Assembly (NCBI RefSeq): GCF_902459465.1
Contig: NW_022985726.1
Location: 1-64,000, forward strand
Direction of reading: 5' to 3'
Source of the DNA: Asterias rubens
Taxonomy: Eukaryota; Echinodermata; Asteroidea; Forcipulatida; Asteriidae
DNA: 64,000 nucleotides
The notes under the pieces were generated by a model. It made no database searches. It was not told the origin of the DNA and was given only the letters and a program-made list of their open reading frames with translations. The position numbers and the translations under genes are program-made. Each line of letters starts with the position of its first letter. Position 1 is the stretch's first letter. Shown here piece by piece: positions 11,201 to 21,970 of this stretch.

Positions 11201-14200
11201 ATATAGAGCCTCCCCTATACCAACAGTGCAGCTCAGCCCTACCACCCATCCCCAGGAATTAGAGCCTCCCCTATACCCACAGAGCAACTCAGCCCTACCA
11301 CCCATCCCCAGGAATTAGAGCCACCCCCCCTATACCCACAGTGCAGCTCAGCCCTACCACCCATCCCCAGGAATAAGAGCCTCCCCTTTACCCATAGACC
11401 AGTTCAGCCCTACCACCCATCCCCAGGAATTAGAGCCTCCCCAATACCCACAGTGTAGCTCAGCCCTACCACCCATCCCCAGGAATTAGAGCCTCCCCTA
11501 TACCCACAGTGCAGCTCAGCCCTACCACCCATCCCCAGGAATTAGAGCCTCCCCTATACCCACAGAGCAGCTCAGCCCTACCCCCATCCCCAGGAATTAG
11601 AGCCTCCCCTATACCCACAGTGCAGCTTAGCCCTACCACCCATCCCCAGGAATTAGAGCCTCCCCTATACCCACAGCGCAGCTCAGCCCTACCACCCATC
11701 CCCAGGAATTAGAGCCTCCCCTATACCCACAGTGCAGCTCAGCCCTACCACCCATCCCCAGGAATTAGAGCCTCCCCTATACCCACAGAGCAGCTCAGCC
11801 CTACCACCCATCCCCAGGAATTAGAGCCTCCCCTATACCCGCAGTGCAGCTTAGCCCTACCACCCATCCCCAGGAATTAGAGCCTCCCCTATACCCACAG
11901 AGCAGCTCGGCCCTACCACCCATCCCCAGGAATTAGAGCCTCCCCTATACCCACAGTGCAGCTCAGCCCTACCACCCATCCCCAGGAATTAGAGCCTCCC
12001 CTATATCCACAGAGCAGCTCAGCCCTACCACGCATCCCCAGGAATTAGAGCCTCCCCTATACCCACAGTGCAGCTCAGCCCTACCACCCATCCCCAGGAA
12101 TTAGAGCCTCCCCTATACCCACAGACCAGCTCAGCACTACCACCCATCCCCAGGAATTAGAGCCTCCCCTTTACCCACAGTGCAGCCCAGCCCTACCACC
12201 CATCCCCAGGAGTTAGAGCCTCCCCTATACCCACAGTGCAGCTCAGCCCTACCACCCATCCCCAGGAATTAGAGCCTCCCCTATACCCACAGTGCAGCTC
12301 AGCCCTACCACCCATCCCCAGGATATAGAGCCTCCCCTATACCAACAGTGCAGCTCAGCCCTACCACCCATCCCCAGGAATTAGAGCCTCCCCTATACCC
12401 ACAGAGCAACTCAGCCCTACCACCCATCCCCAGGAATTAGAGCCCCCCCCCCCTATACCCACAGTGCAGCTCAGCCCTACCACCCATCCCCAGGAATTAG
12501 AGCCTCCCCTTTACCCATAGACCAGTTCAGCCCTACCACCCATCCCCATGAATTAGAGCCTCCCCAATACCCACAGTGTAGCTCAGCCCTACCACCCATC
12601 CCCAGGAATTAGAGCCTCCCCTATACCCACAGTGCAGCTCAGCCCTACCACCCATCCCCAGGAATTAGAGCCTCCCCTATACCCACAGAGCAGCTCAGCC
12701 CTACCCCCCATCCCCAGGAATTAGAGCCTCCCCTATACCCACAGTGCAGCTTAGCCCTACCACCCATCCCCAGGAATTAGAGCCTCCCCTATACCCAAAG
12801 CGCAGCTCAGCCCTACCACCCATCCCCAGGAATTAGAGCCTCCCCTATACCCACAGTGCAGCTCAGCCCTACCACCCATCCCCAGGAATTAGAGCCTCCC
12901 CTATACCCACAGTGCAGCTCAGCCCTACCACCCATCCCCAGGAATTAGAGCCTCCCCTATACCCACAGTGCAGCTCAGCCCTACCACCCATCCTCAGGAA
13001 TTAGAGCCTCCCCTTTACCCATAGACCAGCTCAGCCCTACCACCCATCCCCAGGAATTAGAGCCTCCCCAATACCCACAGTGCAGCTCAGCCCTACCACC
13101 CATCCCCAGGAATTAGAGCCTCCCCTATACCCACAGAGCAGCTCAGCCCTACCACCCATCCCCAGGAATTAGAGCCTCCCCTATACCCACAGAGCAGCTC
13201 AGCCCTACCACCCATCCCTAGGAATTAGAGCCTCCCAATATCCACAGTGCAGCTCAGCCCTACCACCCATCCCCAGGAATTAGAGCCTCCCCTATACCCA
13301 CAGAGCAGCTCAGCCCTACCACCCATCCCCAGGAATTAGAGCCTCCCCTATATCCACAGTGCAGCTCAGCCCTACCACCCATCCCCAGGAATTAGAGCCT
13401 CCCCAATACCCACAGTGCAGCTCAGCCCTACCACCCATCCCCAGGAATTAGAGCCTCCCCCTTTACCCACAGAGCAGCTCAGCCCTACCACCCATCCCCA
13501 GGAATTAGAGCCTCCCCTATATCCACAGTGCAGCTCAGCCCTACCACCCATCCCCAGGAATTAGAGCCTCCCCTATACCCACAGTGCAGCTCAGCCCTAC
13601 CACCCATCCTCAGGAATTAGAGCCTCCCCTTTACCCATAGACCAGCTCAGCCCTACCACCCATCCCCAGGAATTAGAGCCTCCCCAATAGCCACAGTGCA
13701 GCTCAGCCCTACCACCCATCCCCAGGAATTAGAGCCTCCCCTATACCCACAGAGCAGCTCAGCCCTACCACCCATCCCCAGGAATTAGAGCCTCCCCTAT
13801 ACCCACAGAGCAGCTCAGCCCTACCACCCATCCCTAGGAATTAGAGCCTCCCAATATCCACAGTGCAGCTCAGCCCTACCACCCATCCCCAGGAATTAGA
13901 GCCTCCCCTATACCCACAGAGCAGCTCAGCCCTACCACCCATCCCCAGGAATTAGAGCCTCCCCTATATCCATAGTGCAGCTCAGCCCTACCACCCATCC
14001 CCAGGAATTAGAGCCTCCCCAATACCCACAGTGCAGCTCAGCCCTACCACCCATCCCCAGGAATTAGAGCCTCCCCTATACCCACAGAGCAGCTCAGCCC
14101 TACCACCCATCCCCAGGAATTAGAGCCTCCCCTATACCCACAGAGCAGCTCAGCCCTACCACCCATCCCTGGGAATTAGAGCCTCCCAATATCCACAGTG

Positions 14201-16475
14201 CAGCTCAGCCCTACCACCCATCCCCAGGAATTAGAGCCTCCCCTATACCCACAGAGCAGCTCAGCCCTACCACCCATCCCCAGGAATTAGAGCCTCCCCT
14301 ATATCCACAGTGCAGCTCAGCCCTACCACCCATCCCCAGGAGTTAGAGCCTCCCCAATACCCACAGTGCAGCTCAGCCCTACCACCCATCCCCAGGAATT
14401 ATAGAGCCTCCCCCTTTACCCACAGAGCAGCTCAGCCCTACCACCCATCCCCAGGAATTAGAGCCTCCCCTATATCCACAGTGCAGCTCAGCCCTACCAC
14501 CCATCCCCAGGAATTAGAGCCTCCCCTATAGCCACAGTGCAGCTCAGCCCTACCACCCATCCTCAGGAATTAGAGCCTCCCCTTTACCCATAGACCAGCT
14601 CAGCCCTACCACCCATCCCCAGGAATTAGAGCCTCCCCAATACCCACAGTGCAGCTCAGCCCTACCACCCATCCCCAGGAATTAGAGCCTCCCCTATACC
14701 CACAGAGCAACTCAGCCCTACCACCCATCCCCAGGAATTAGAGCCTCCCCTATACCCACAGAGCAGCTCAGCCCTACCACCCATCCCTAGGAATTAGAGC
14801 CTCCCAATATCCACAGTGCAGCTCAGCCCTACCACCCATCCCCAGGAATTAGAGCCTCCCCTATACCCACAGAGCAGCTCAGCCCTACCACCCATCCCCA
14901 GGAATTAGAGCCTCCCCTATATCCACAGTGCAGCTCAGCCCTACCACCCATCCCCAGGAATTAGAGCCTCCCCAATACCCACAGTGCAGCTCAGCCCTAC
15001 CACCCATCCCCAGGAATTAGAGCCTCCCCCTTTACCCACAGAGCAGCTCAGCCCTACCACCCATCCCCAGGAATTAGAGCCTCCCCTATATCCACATTGC
15101 AGCTCAGCCCTACCACCCATCCCCAGGAATTAGAGCCTCCCCTATACCCACAGAGCAGCTCAGCCCTACCCCCATCCCCAGGAATTAGAGCCTCCCCTAT
15201 ACCCACAGTGCAGCTTAGCCCTACCACCCATCCCAAGGAATTAGAGCCTCCCCATTACCCACAGAGCAGCTCGGCCCTACCACCCATCCCCAGGAATTAG
15301 AGCCTCCCCTATACCCACAGTGCAGCTCAGCCCTACCACCCATCCCCAGGAATTAGAGCCTCCCCTATACCCACAGTGCAGCTCAGCCCTACCACCCATC
15401 CCCAGGAATTAGAGCCTCCCCTATACCCACAGTGCAGCTCAGCCCTACCACCCATCCCCAGGAATTAGAGCCTCCCCTTTACCCATAGACCAGCTCAGCC
15501 CAACCACCAATCCCCAGGAATTAGAGCCTCCCCTATACCCACAGTGCAGCTCAGCCCTGCCACCCATCCCCAGGAATTAGAGCCTCCCCTTTACCCATAG
15601 ACCAGCTCAGCCCTACCACCCATCCCCAGGAATTAGAGCCTCCCCAATACCCACAGTGTAGCTCAGCCCTACCACCCATCCCCAGGAATTAGAGCCTCCC
15701 CTATACCCACAGTGCAGCTCAGCCCTACCACCCATCCCCAGGAATTAGAGCCTCCCCTATACCCACAGTGCAGCTCATCCCTACCACCCATCCTCAGGAA
15801 TTAGAGCCTCCCCTTTACCCATAGACCAGCTCAGCCCTACCACCCATCCCCAGGAACTAGAGCCTCCCCCTTTACCCACAGAGCAGCTCAGCCCTACCAC
15901 CCATCCCCAGGAATTAGAGCCTCCCCTATATCCACAGTGCAGCTCAGCCCTACCACCCATCCCCAGGAATTAGAGCCTCCCCTATACCCACAGAGCAGCT
16001 CAGCCCTACCCCCATCCCCAGGAATTAGAGCCTCCCCTAAACCCACAGTGCAGCTTAGCCCTACCACCCATCCCCAGGAATTAGAGCCTCCCCATTACCC
16101 ACAGAGCAGCTCGGCCCTACCACCCATCCCCAGGAATTAGAGCCTCCCCTATACCCACAGTGCAGCTCAGCCCTACCACCCATCCCCAGGAATTAGAGCC
16201 TCCCCTATACCCACAGAGCAGCTCAGCCCTACCACCCATCCCCAGGAATTAGAGCCTCCCCTATACCCACAGTGCAGCTCAGCCCTACCACCCATCCCCA
16301 GGAATTAGAGCCTCCCCTATACCCACAGTGCCGCTCAGCCCTACCACCCATCCCCAGGAATTAGAGCCTCCCCTAGACCAACAGTGCAGCTCAGCCCTAC
16401 CACCCATCCCCAGGAATTAGAGCCTCCCCTATACCCACAGAGCAACTAAGCCCTACCACCCATCCCCAGGAATTA
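8203..16475 (+). repeat. giant minisatellite, 56-bp unit, left block (about 148 copies)
   Basis: Tandem units of about 56 bp read GAGCCTCCCCTATACCCACA, then [GT/AG/AC]-CAGCTCAGCCCTACC, then ACCCATCCCCAGGAATTA. The plus strand is strongly pyrimidine-rich. Units fall into variants (TATACCC, TTTACCC, AATACCC, TATATCC; GTGCAGC, GAGCAGC, GACCAGC), and whole strings of variants recur as higher-order blocks. Examples are a 1,853-bp offset (9613 and 11466), about 1,123 bp (9027 and 10150), 616 bp (12991 and 13607) and 840 bp (15097 and 15937). 56 is not a multiple of 3 and every unit carries a stop in ATTAGAG, so it is not protein-coding. Confidence 0.97.
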
Positions 16476-17791
16476 GGGACCATGGATAAATTATGTCACG
16501 GGAACGACCGCGTCGCGATGCGTTCCTTTGCGTGACAAATCGAACAAAAGAAAAACTACGGAGTGGAACGCGTTCTCCTCAACCACCGGGTCTCGAGGAA
16601 GACCCACTGTATAACAAAGGAACAATGGTGTAGGCCGAAAACCACTGTGTAGTTATAATCGGCTTATCTGGGTAGATAAACCCAAGTTGTAGCCCTTTTC
16701 ACACAATAAGTCAAAACACAACCGCAGATTAAAAAATAAAAAATACTACGTCTTTGCACGACCGCCATGCAAAATAATCCCCCAAAGTAAAACAAAGTCA
16801 ATAGGAAAAAAATCTTACAGTAAACAGTAAAACTATACTCTTTTTTGTACATCCAAGGTGTCCAAAATGTTTCATGTTTGAACAATGAAGCCAACACGTT
16901 ATGAAGTTTTTCTTAAACACGCTTAATATTTCCCAAGGAACTGCTGAAAATTCACCACGTTGCCCAAGGTACCAGCGACGGCACCAATGTTGTATGAGTT
17001 TAGCTCGGGCACCAACGCTGGTTAGTATTGCAATTTTCGGACACCAGATTCTCCCGAAAGTCTTAATCTCAAGGCGGTTGAAACTAATTTCGTAAGCTGT
17101 TGCGCAATTTTTCCAACGGAGGGCGGCTCTCCCGCTATCACATTGTTTAGGAAAGCCCTCTAGCGATCAATGTTTCTTGCATTATAGTTTGTTGTACGCA
17201 AAATAACAAGACTACTAGGCCTGAATATTGAAAACAGTGTTTGTGAGTGTGTAGCTAGATGGCGTGTTTGTGTACTACGATGTAATTGTGCGTTGTGTTT
17301 TGTGTGATTGCGAGCCGGTCAGCATGATTTTGCGGTACCTTTTTGAACGAATCTTGTAAGTGTAATCATCTCTGTAAACACGGGTCCTAATGTAACAATT
17401 AAATGTAGATCTAAATAAGTTGGCGATGATTTCAAATTTAAGAATAATAGTCACCACTTCAACTTGTTATGGCAGTAGCATATTATTGTATTAGCTTTGG
17501 CAAACTTGAGGGTTGGCTGTACATGGACATCTCCAACCCATTGTCTGGTGTATACCTGAGCTAGACCGCAAACACTAATCCTTCACCCCTTCGTGGCTTA
17601 CTTGCAAGCTGCCTTGTCCATGTAATCTGAACAACAAAAGGCACCAACAATAGAGTTCGATAATGAGGGACCTTAAAAATCAGTAAAGCGCTTAATCCAT
17701 CTTGGGACGGGCGCGTGACAATTTTGGGACGGACTCATTCTAGAACGAGTCTGACCGCGGGCGGCCGCATTCTTAATTTATCCATGGTCCC
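16476..17791. mobile_element. Harbinger-like non-autonomous DNA transposon inside the minisatellite
   Basis: The 1,316-bp insert has perfect 18-bp terminal inverted repeats: GGGACCATGGATAAATTA at the left, its complement ending in GGTCCC at the right. It is flanked by a 3-bp duplication TTA (16473-16475 and 17792-17794) of the minisatellite motif GGAATTAGAGCC, so the empty site can be read directly from neighbouring units. A TTA duplication and GGG-starting termini fit PIF/Harbinger. No transposase ORF is visible inside. Confidence 0.88.
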
Positions 17792-19855
17792 TTAGAGCCT
17801 CCCCTATACCCACAGTGCAGCTCAGCCCTACCACCCATCCCCAGGAATTAGAGCCGCCCCTTTACCCATAGACCAGCTCAGCCCTACCACCCATCCCAAG
17901 GAATTAGAGCCTCCCCAATACCCACAGTGTAGCTCAGCCCTACCACCCATCCCCAAGAATTAGAGCCTCCCCTATACCCACAGTGCAGCTCAGCCCTACC
18001 ACCCATCCCCAGGAATTAGAGCCTCCCCTATACCCACAGTGCAGCTCAGCCCTACCACCCATCCTCAGGAATTAGAGCCTCCCCTTTACCCATAGACCAG
18101 CTCAGCCCTACCACCCATCCCCAGGAACTAGAGCCTCCTCCTTTACCCACAGAGCAGCTCAGCCCTACCACCCATCCCCAGGAATTAGAGCCTCCCCTAT
18201 ACCCAAAGTGCAGCTCAGCCCTACCACCCATCCCCAGGAATTAGAGCCTCCCCTATACCCACAGTGCAGCTTAGCCCTACCACCCATCCCCAGGAATTAG
18301 AGCCTCCCCTATACCCACAGAGCAGCTCGGCCCTACCACACATCCCCAGGAATTAGAGCCTCCCCTATACCCACAGTGCAGCTCAGCCCTACCACCCATC
18401 CCCAGGAATTAGAGCCTCCCCTATACCCACAGAGCAGCTCAGCCCTACCACCCATCCCCAGGAATTAGAGCCTCCCCTATACCCACAGTGCAGCTCAGCC
18501 CCACCACCCATCCCCAGGAATTAGAGCCTCCCCTAATACCCACAGAGCAGCTCAGCCCTACCACCCATCCCCAGGAATTAGAGCCTCCCCTTTACCCACA
18601 GAACAGCTCAGCCCTACCACCCATCCCCAGGAATTAGAGCCTCCCCTTTACCCACAGAACAGCTCAGCCCTACCACCCATCCCCAGGAATTAGAGCCTCC
18701 CCTTTACCCACAGAACAGCTCAGCCCTACCACCCATCCCCAGGAGTTAGAGCCTCCCCTATACCCACAGTGCAGCTCAGCCCTACTACCCATCCCCAGGA
18801 ATTAGAGCCTCCCCTATACCCGCAGTGCAGCTCAGCCCTACCATCCATCCCCAGAAATTAGAGCCTCCCCTATACCCGCAGTGCAGCTCAGCACTACCAC
18901 CCATCCCCAGGAATTAGAGCCTCCCCTATACCCGCAGTGCAGCTCAGCCCTACCACCCATCCCCAGGAATTAGAGCCTCCCCTACATGTATACCCACAGA
19001 GCAGCTCAGCCCTACCACCCATCCCCAGGAATTAGAGCCTCCCCTATACCCACAGTGCAGCTTAGCCCTACCACTCATCCCCAGGAATTAGAGCCTCCCC
19101 TATACCCACAGTGCAGCTCAGCCCTACCACCCATCCCCAGGAATTAGAGCCTCCCCTATACCCACAGAGCAGCTCAGCCCTACCACCCATCCCCAGGAAT
19201 TAGAGCCTCCCCTATATCCACAGAGCAGCTCAGCCCTACCACGCATCCCCAAGAATTAGAGCCTCCCCTATACCCACAGTGCAGCTCAGCCCTACCACCC
19301 ATCCCCAGGAATTAGAGCCTCCCCTATACCCACAGTGCAGCTCAGCCCTACCACCCATCCCCAGGAATTAGAGCCTCCCCTATACCCACAGTGCAGCTCA
19401 GCCCTACCACCCATCCCCAGGAATTAGAGCCTCCCCTATACCCACAGTGCAGCTCAGCCCTACCACCCATCCCCAGGAATTAGAGCCTCTCCTATACCCG
19501 CAGTGCTACTCAGCCCTACCACCCATCCCCAGGAATTAGAGCCTCCCCCTTTACCCACAGAGCAGCTCAGCCTACCACCAATCCCCAGGAATTAGAGCCT
19601 CCCCTATACCCACAGTGCAGCTCAGCCCTACCACCCATCCCCAGGAATTAGAGCCTCCCTGATACCCACAGTGCAGCTCAGCCCTACCACCCATCCCCAG
19701 GAATTAGAGCCTCCCCTATACCCACAGTGCAGCTCAGCCCTACCAACCATCCCCAGGAATAAGAGCCTCCCATATATCCACAGAGCAGCTCAGCCCTACC
19801 ACCCATCCCCAGGAATTAGAGCCTCCCTTCATACTGAAAGAGCAGCTCAGCCCTA
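17792..19855 (+). repeat. giant minisatellite, right block (about 37 copies)
   Basis: The same 56-bp unit resumes in phase after the insertion and fades near 19855. Three consecutive identical units with TTTACCCACAGAACAGC near 18590-18730 look like a recent local amplification. Confidence 0.97.
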
Positions 19856-20710
19856 TAAAAGGGTTCTTTAAATTAATAATTAAGTCTTCTATACCGAAAC
19901 TGGGCAGTGCACACATCAATTATTTGAAGGCTGCACTTTTCATGGAAGAAGAAGATTCAAAGCCAGCGTACATTTAGTGGCACCCTAACAGGTAATTTTA
20001 TGCCGTACAGTTCATGTCAAGCTTGCAAAAATGTTGCGCGCAAACTTCATCGGCACGCGCAAATTTACAGCATGCAAATTTTACTCCCAAAGACTTGAGA
20101 TTTGCACGGCCCATCTTGAAGACTGCGCACAAGCTTCAAGCTTGGACGCCGAAGTTGAGACCTCCGAGACCAAGACCGAGACCCTAACTAACATCCGATT
20201 GGGAGTCCATGCAAGACGACTCATCATAAAAAGTCTTGAGACAGTCTCGAGACCGAGGCCAGGTCTCGAGACCTACAACACTAGTCACCACTGTGCTAAC
20301 ACTAGCCCTTTAAATCATAGACTTAATCATTTCAGTATCAAACAGTATGTAGTGTACAAACGAAAGGAGGCCGCGATTAGGGCTATTAGTAGATGCTTAC
20401 ACTAAAACTCGGTCATGCAGTACAGTCGGTCATGACATTTAGACTTGCGCAGTGTTTGATCGTTGCACTGGACTGTCAAGAGCAAATTCGAGTGGGCACA
20501 TTTTAGTCGGCCCTTGGTTGACTACTGACCAGCAATGTACATGCGAAGTGATCCAATCACGAACGACTCGTGGAAGTCTAGTCAACCTTCTGCCTTTTTA
20601 GCTATGTCACTGGGTGGTTCCCCTCTGGGCTTTACACATGTTAGAATGGAACATACTGTTGGGACCAGTGAAAAACCATTGCTGGTTCCAAATGGTCGAC
20701 CACAGTTGTC
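19856..20710. other. spacer, no recognised gene
   Basis: A 124-codon open frame (20031-20405) contains repeated GAGACC/GGTCTC motifs at 20155-20275 that suggest an old inverted repeat. No domain or splice signal supports a gene. Confidence 0.3.
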
Positions 20711-21037
20711 AACCAGGGCTCAATTTCATAGCGCTGCTAGCACAAAAATTATGTTTCACTTAGTTACCTGTTCATGTTTGTTGTGTTGTCATTTAGCCTT
20801 CGAGAAAGACTCTGCTAGGGTCGAAACGTCAGGCCATTAACTATTTTTTGCATAAAAACAGGATTACCAACAAAATTTCCATTTGCTGCAAACTGCTTGT
20901 TACTGGTATTCGGCTGTTGTTTGCTTATCCTGAAAATTACGTGGACATTCTGTTGTTAATCCTGTTTTTATCAAGGAAGAAATGTCATGCTAAGCAAATT
21001 TTTGTGCTTAGCAGCTCTATGAAATTGGGCCCAGGTT
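20711..21037. mobile_element. MITE with about 40-bp inverted repeats (GGGCCCAATTTCAT family)
   Basis: The left end CAGGGCTCAATTTCATAGCG and continuation GCTAGCACAAAAATT is mirrored by AATTTTTGTGCTTAGCAGC then TATGAAATTGGGCCCAGG at the right. Related ends occur at 21634-21784 and 25047-25236. The interior carries AGACTCTGCTAGGGTCGAAA, a motif I have seen in dispersed marine invertebrate repeats. Confidence 0.7.
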
Positions 21038-21633
21038 GGCTCTGCAGTGGTCACGTGAGTGATGTGATTTTCTTATCCCGTTCGATTTCCAGACCAGCGC
21101 CTTACATGTGGATTAGGTTTTAAGGCTCTACCCGACTGAGTAGGTTTTCCCTCTTTGGGGTTTCCTCTGTCTAATAAAAGTAAAAACTGACACTTCTTCA
21201 TTGCCTCATTTACAACAGTTCATTTTATGGGGATAATTACTTGTATGGTAAGACTAAGACTTATTAGAGCACTGGAGAGCTGTTGATACTATGAAACGTT
21301 GTTAGAAACAACCCCCTTTTTAAATTAATGAAGTTTTTGAGAAAAAGCTAATTTATTTCACCTCAAAATATTAATCTGAGAAATCCTGGGCATCTGAAAA
21401 CATGCAACAGGGGTGTCTTATCTTTCAGTATTTCCCTGCACCTGTGATGACCACTACACATTCATTGCTGTTCCGACTTACATTGTTTACTAAAGGAAAG
21501 CTGGTGCTAGCAAAATCTGCATATTATATGTTAAAATATTTTACCTACGGATACAGATTGTGATCTATTGGGCATTTGTTTACGAAGACCCACATTCCTT
21601 TATACAAAACTATGGTCAACTGTGGGCTGTTTT
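21038..21633. other. spacer upstream of RAD51D
   Basis: AT-rich, with no ORF above background. The RAD51D promoter and 5' exon(s) may lie here or further left, but I cannot place them. Confidence 0.3.
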
Positions 21634-21784
21634 GGACCCAATCATAGGTTAAAAGCACAAAAATTGTGCTTACCAGAATAAGGTTACCAACCAGTTTACG
21701 ATTGGTATCATGCTCATTTCCGCTTCTAAGTAGATAAATGTTAAGCAATATTTTCTGCTTAAGCACCTCTATAAAATTGGGCCC
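21634..21784. mobile_element. short MITE relative, GGGCCCAATTTCAT family
   Basis: The left end GGACCCAATCATAGGTTAAA and right end CACCTCTATAAAATTGGGCC form imperfect inverted repeats matching the 20711-21037 element. About 150 bp, partly decayed. Confidence 0.5.
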
Positions 21785-21888
21785 TGGTTTTTGATTTTGA
21801 TGAATATATGAGGGAGCACTTCACAGAACACTGATATTTTGGTGCTTTGTTTTATCTCTTTATACACAGTGATCCATAACAGCTAGAT

Positions 21889-21970
21889 ATGTCACATCTG
21901 AGAGTAGGTCTTTGCCCAGCACTATCGACAGAAACACTAGATGCATTAAATACTGCAGGAGTGAGGACAG
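21889..21970 (+). CDS. RAD51D: RAD51D exon 1 (coding part)
   Basis: ATG at 21889, 27 codons plus one base, donor CAG|GTGAGG. An acceptor-like TATACACAG ends at 21869, so the exon may begin at 21870 with a short 5'UTR. Confidence 0.92.

Noticed and set aside
8203-16475. Array as a CRISPR locus
   Set aside because: There are no unique spacers, units are directly joined 56-mers, and the DNA is clearly animal.
8112-19871. 67-77 codon frames rich in Pro (QLSPTTHPQELEPP) as repeat proteins
   Set aside because: They arise from reading 56-bp units across phases; every third unit brings a stop in ATTAGAG and there is no start or splice context.
20031-20405. 124-codon plus-strand gene
   Set aside because: No domain or splice signal, and it overlaps an inverted GAGACC repeat.
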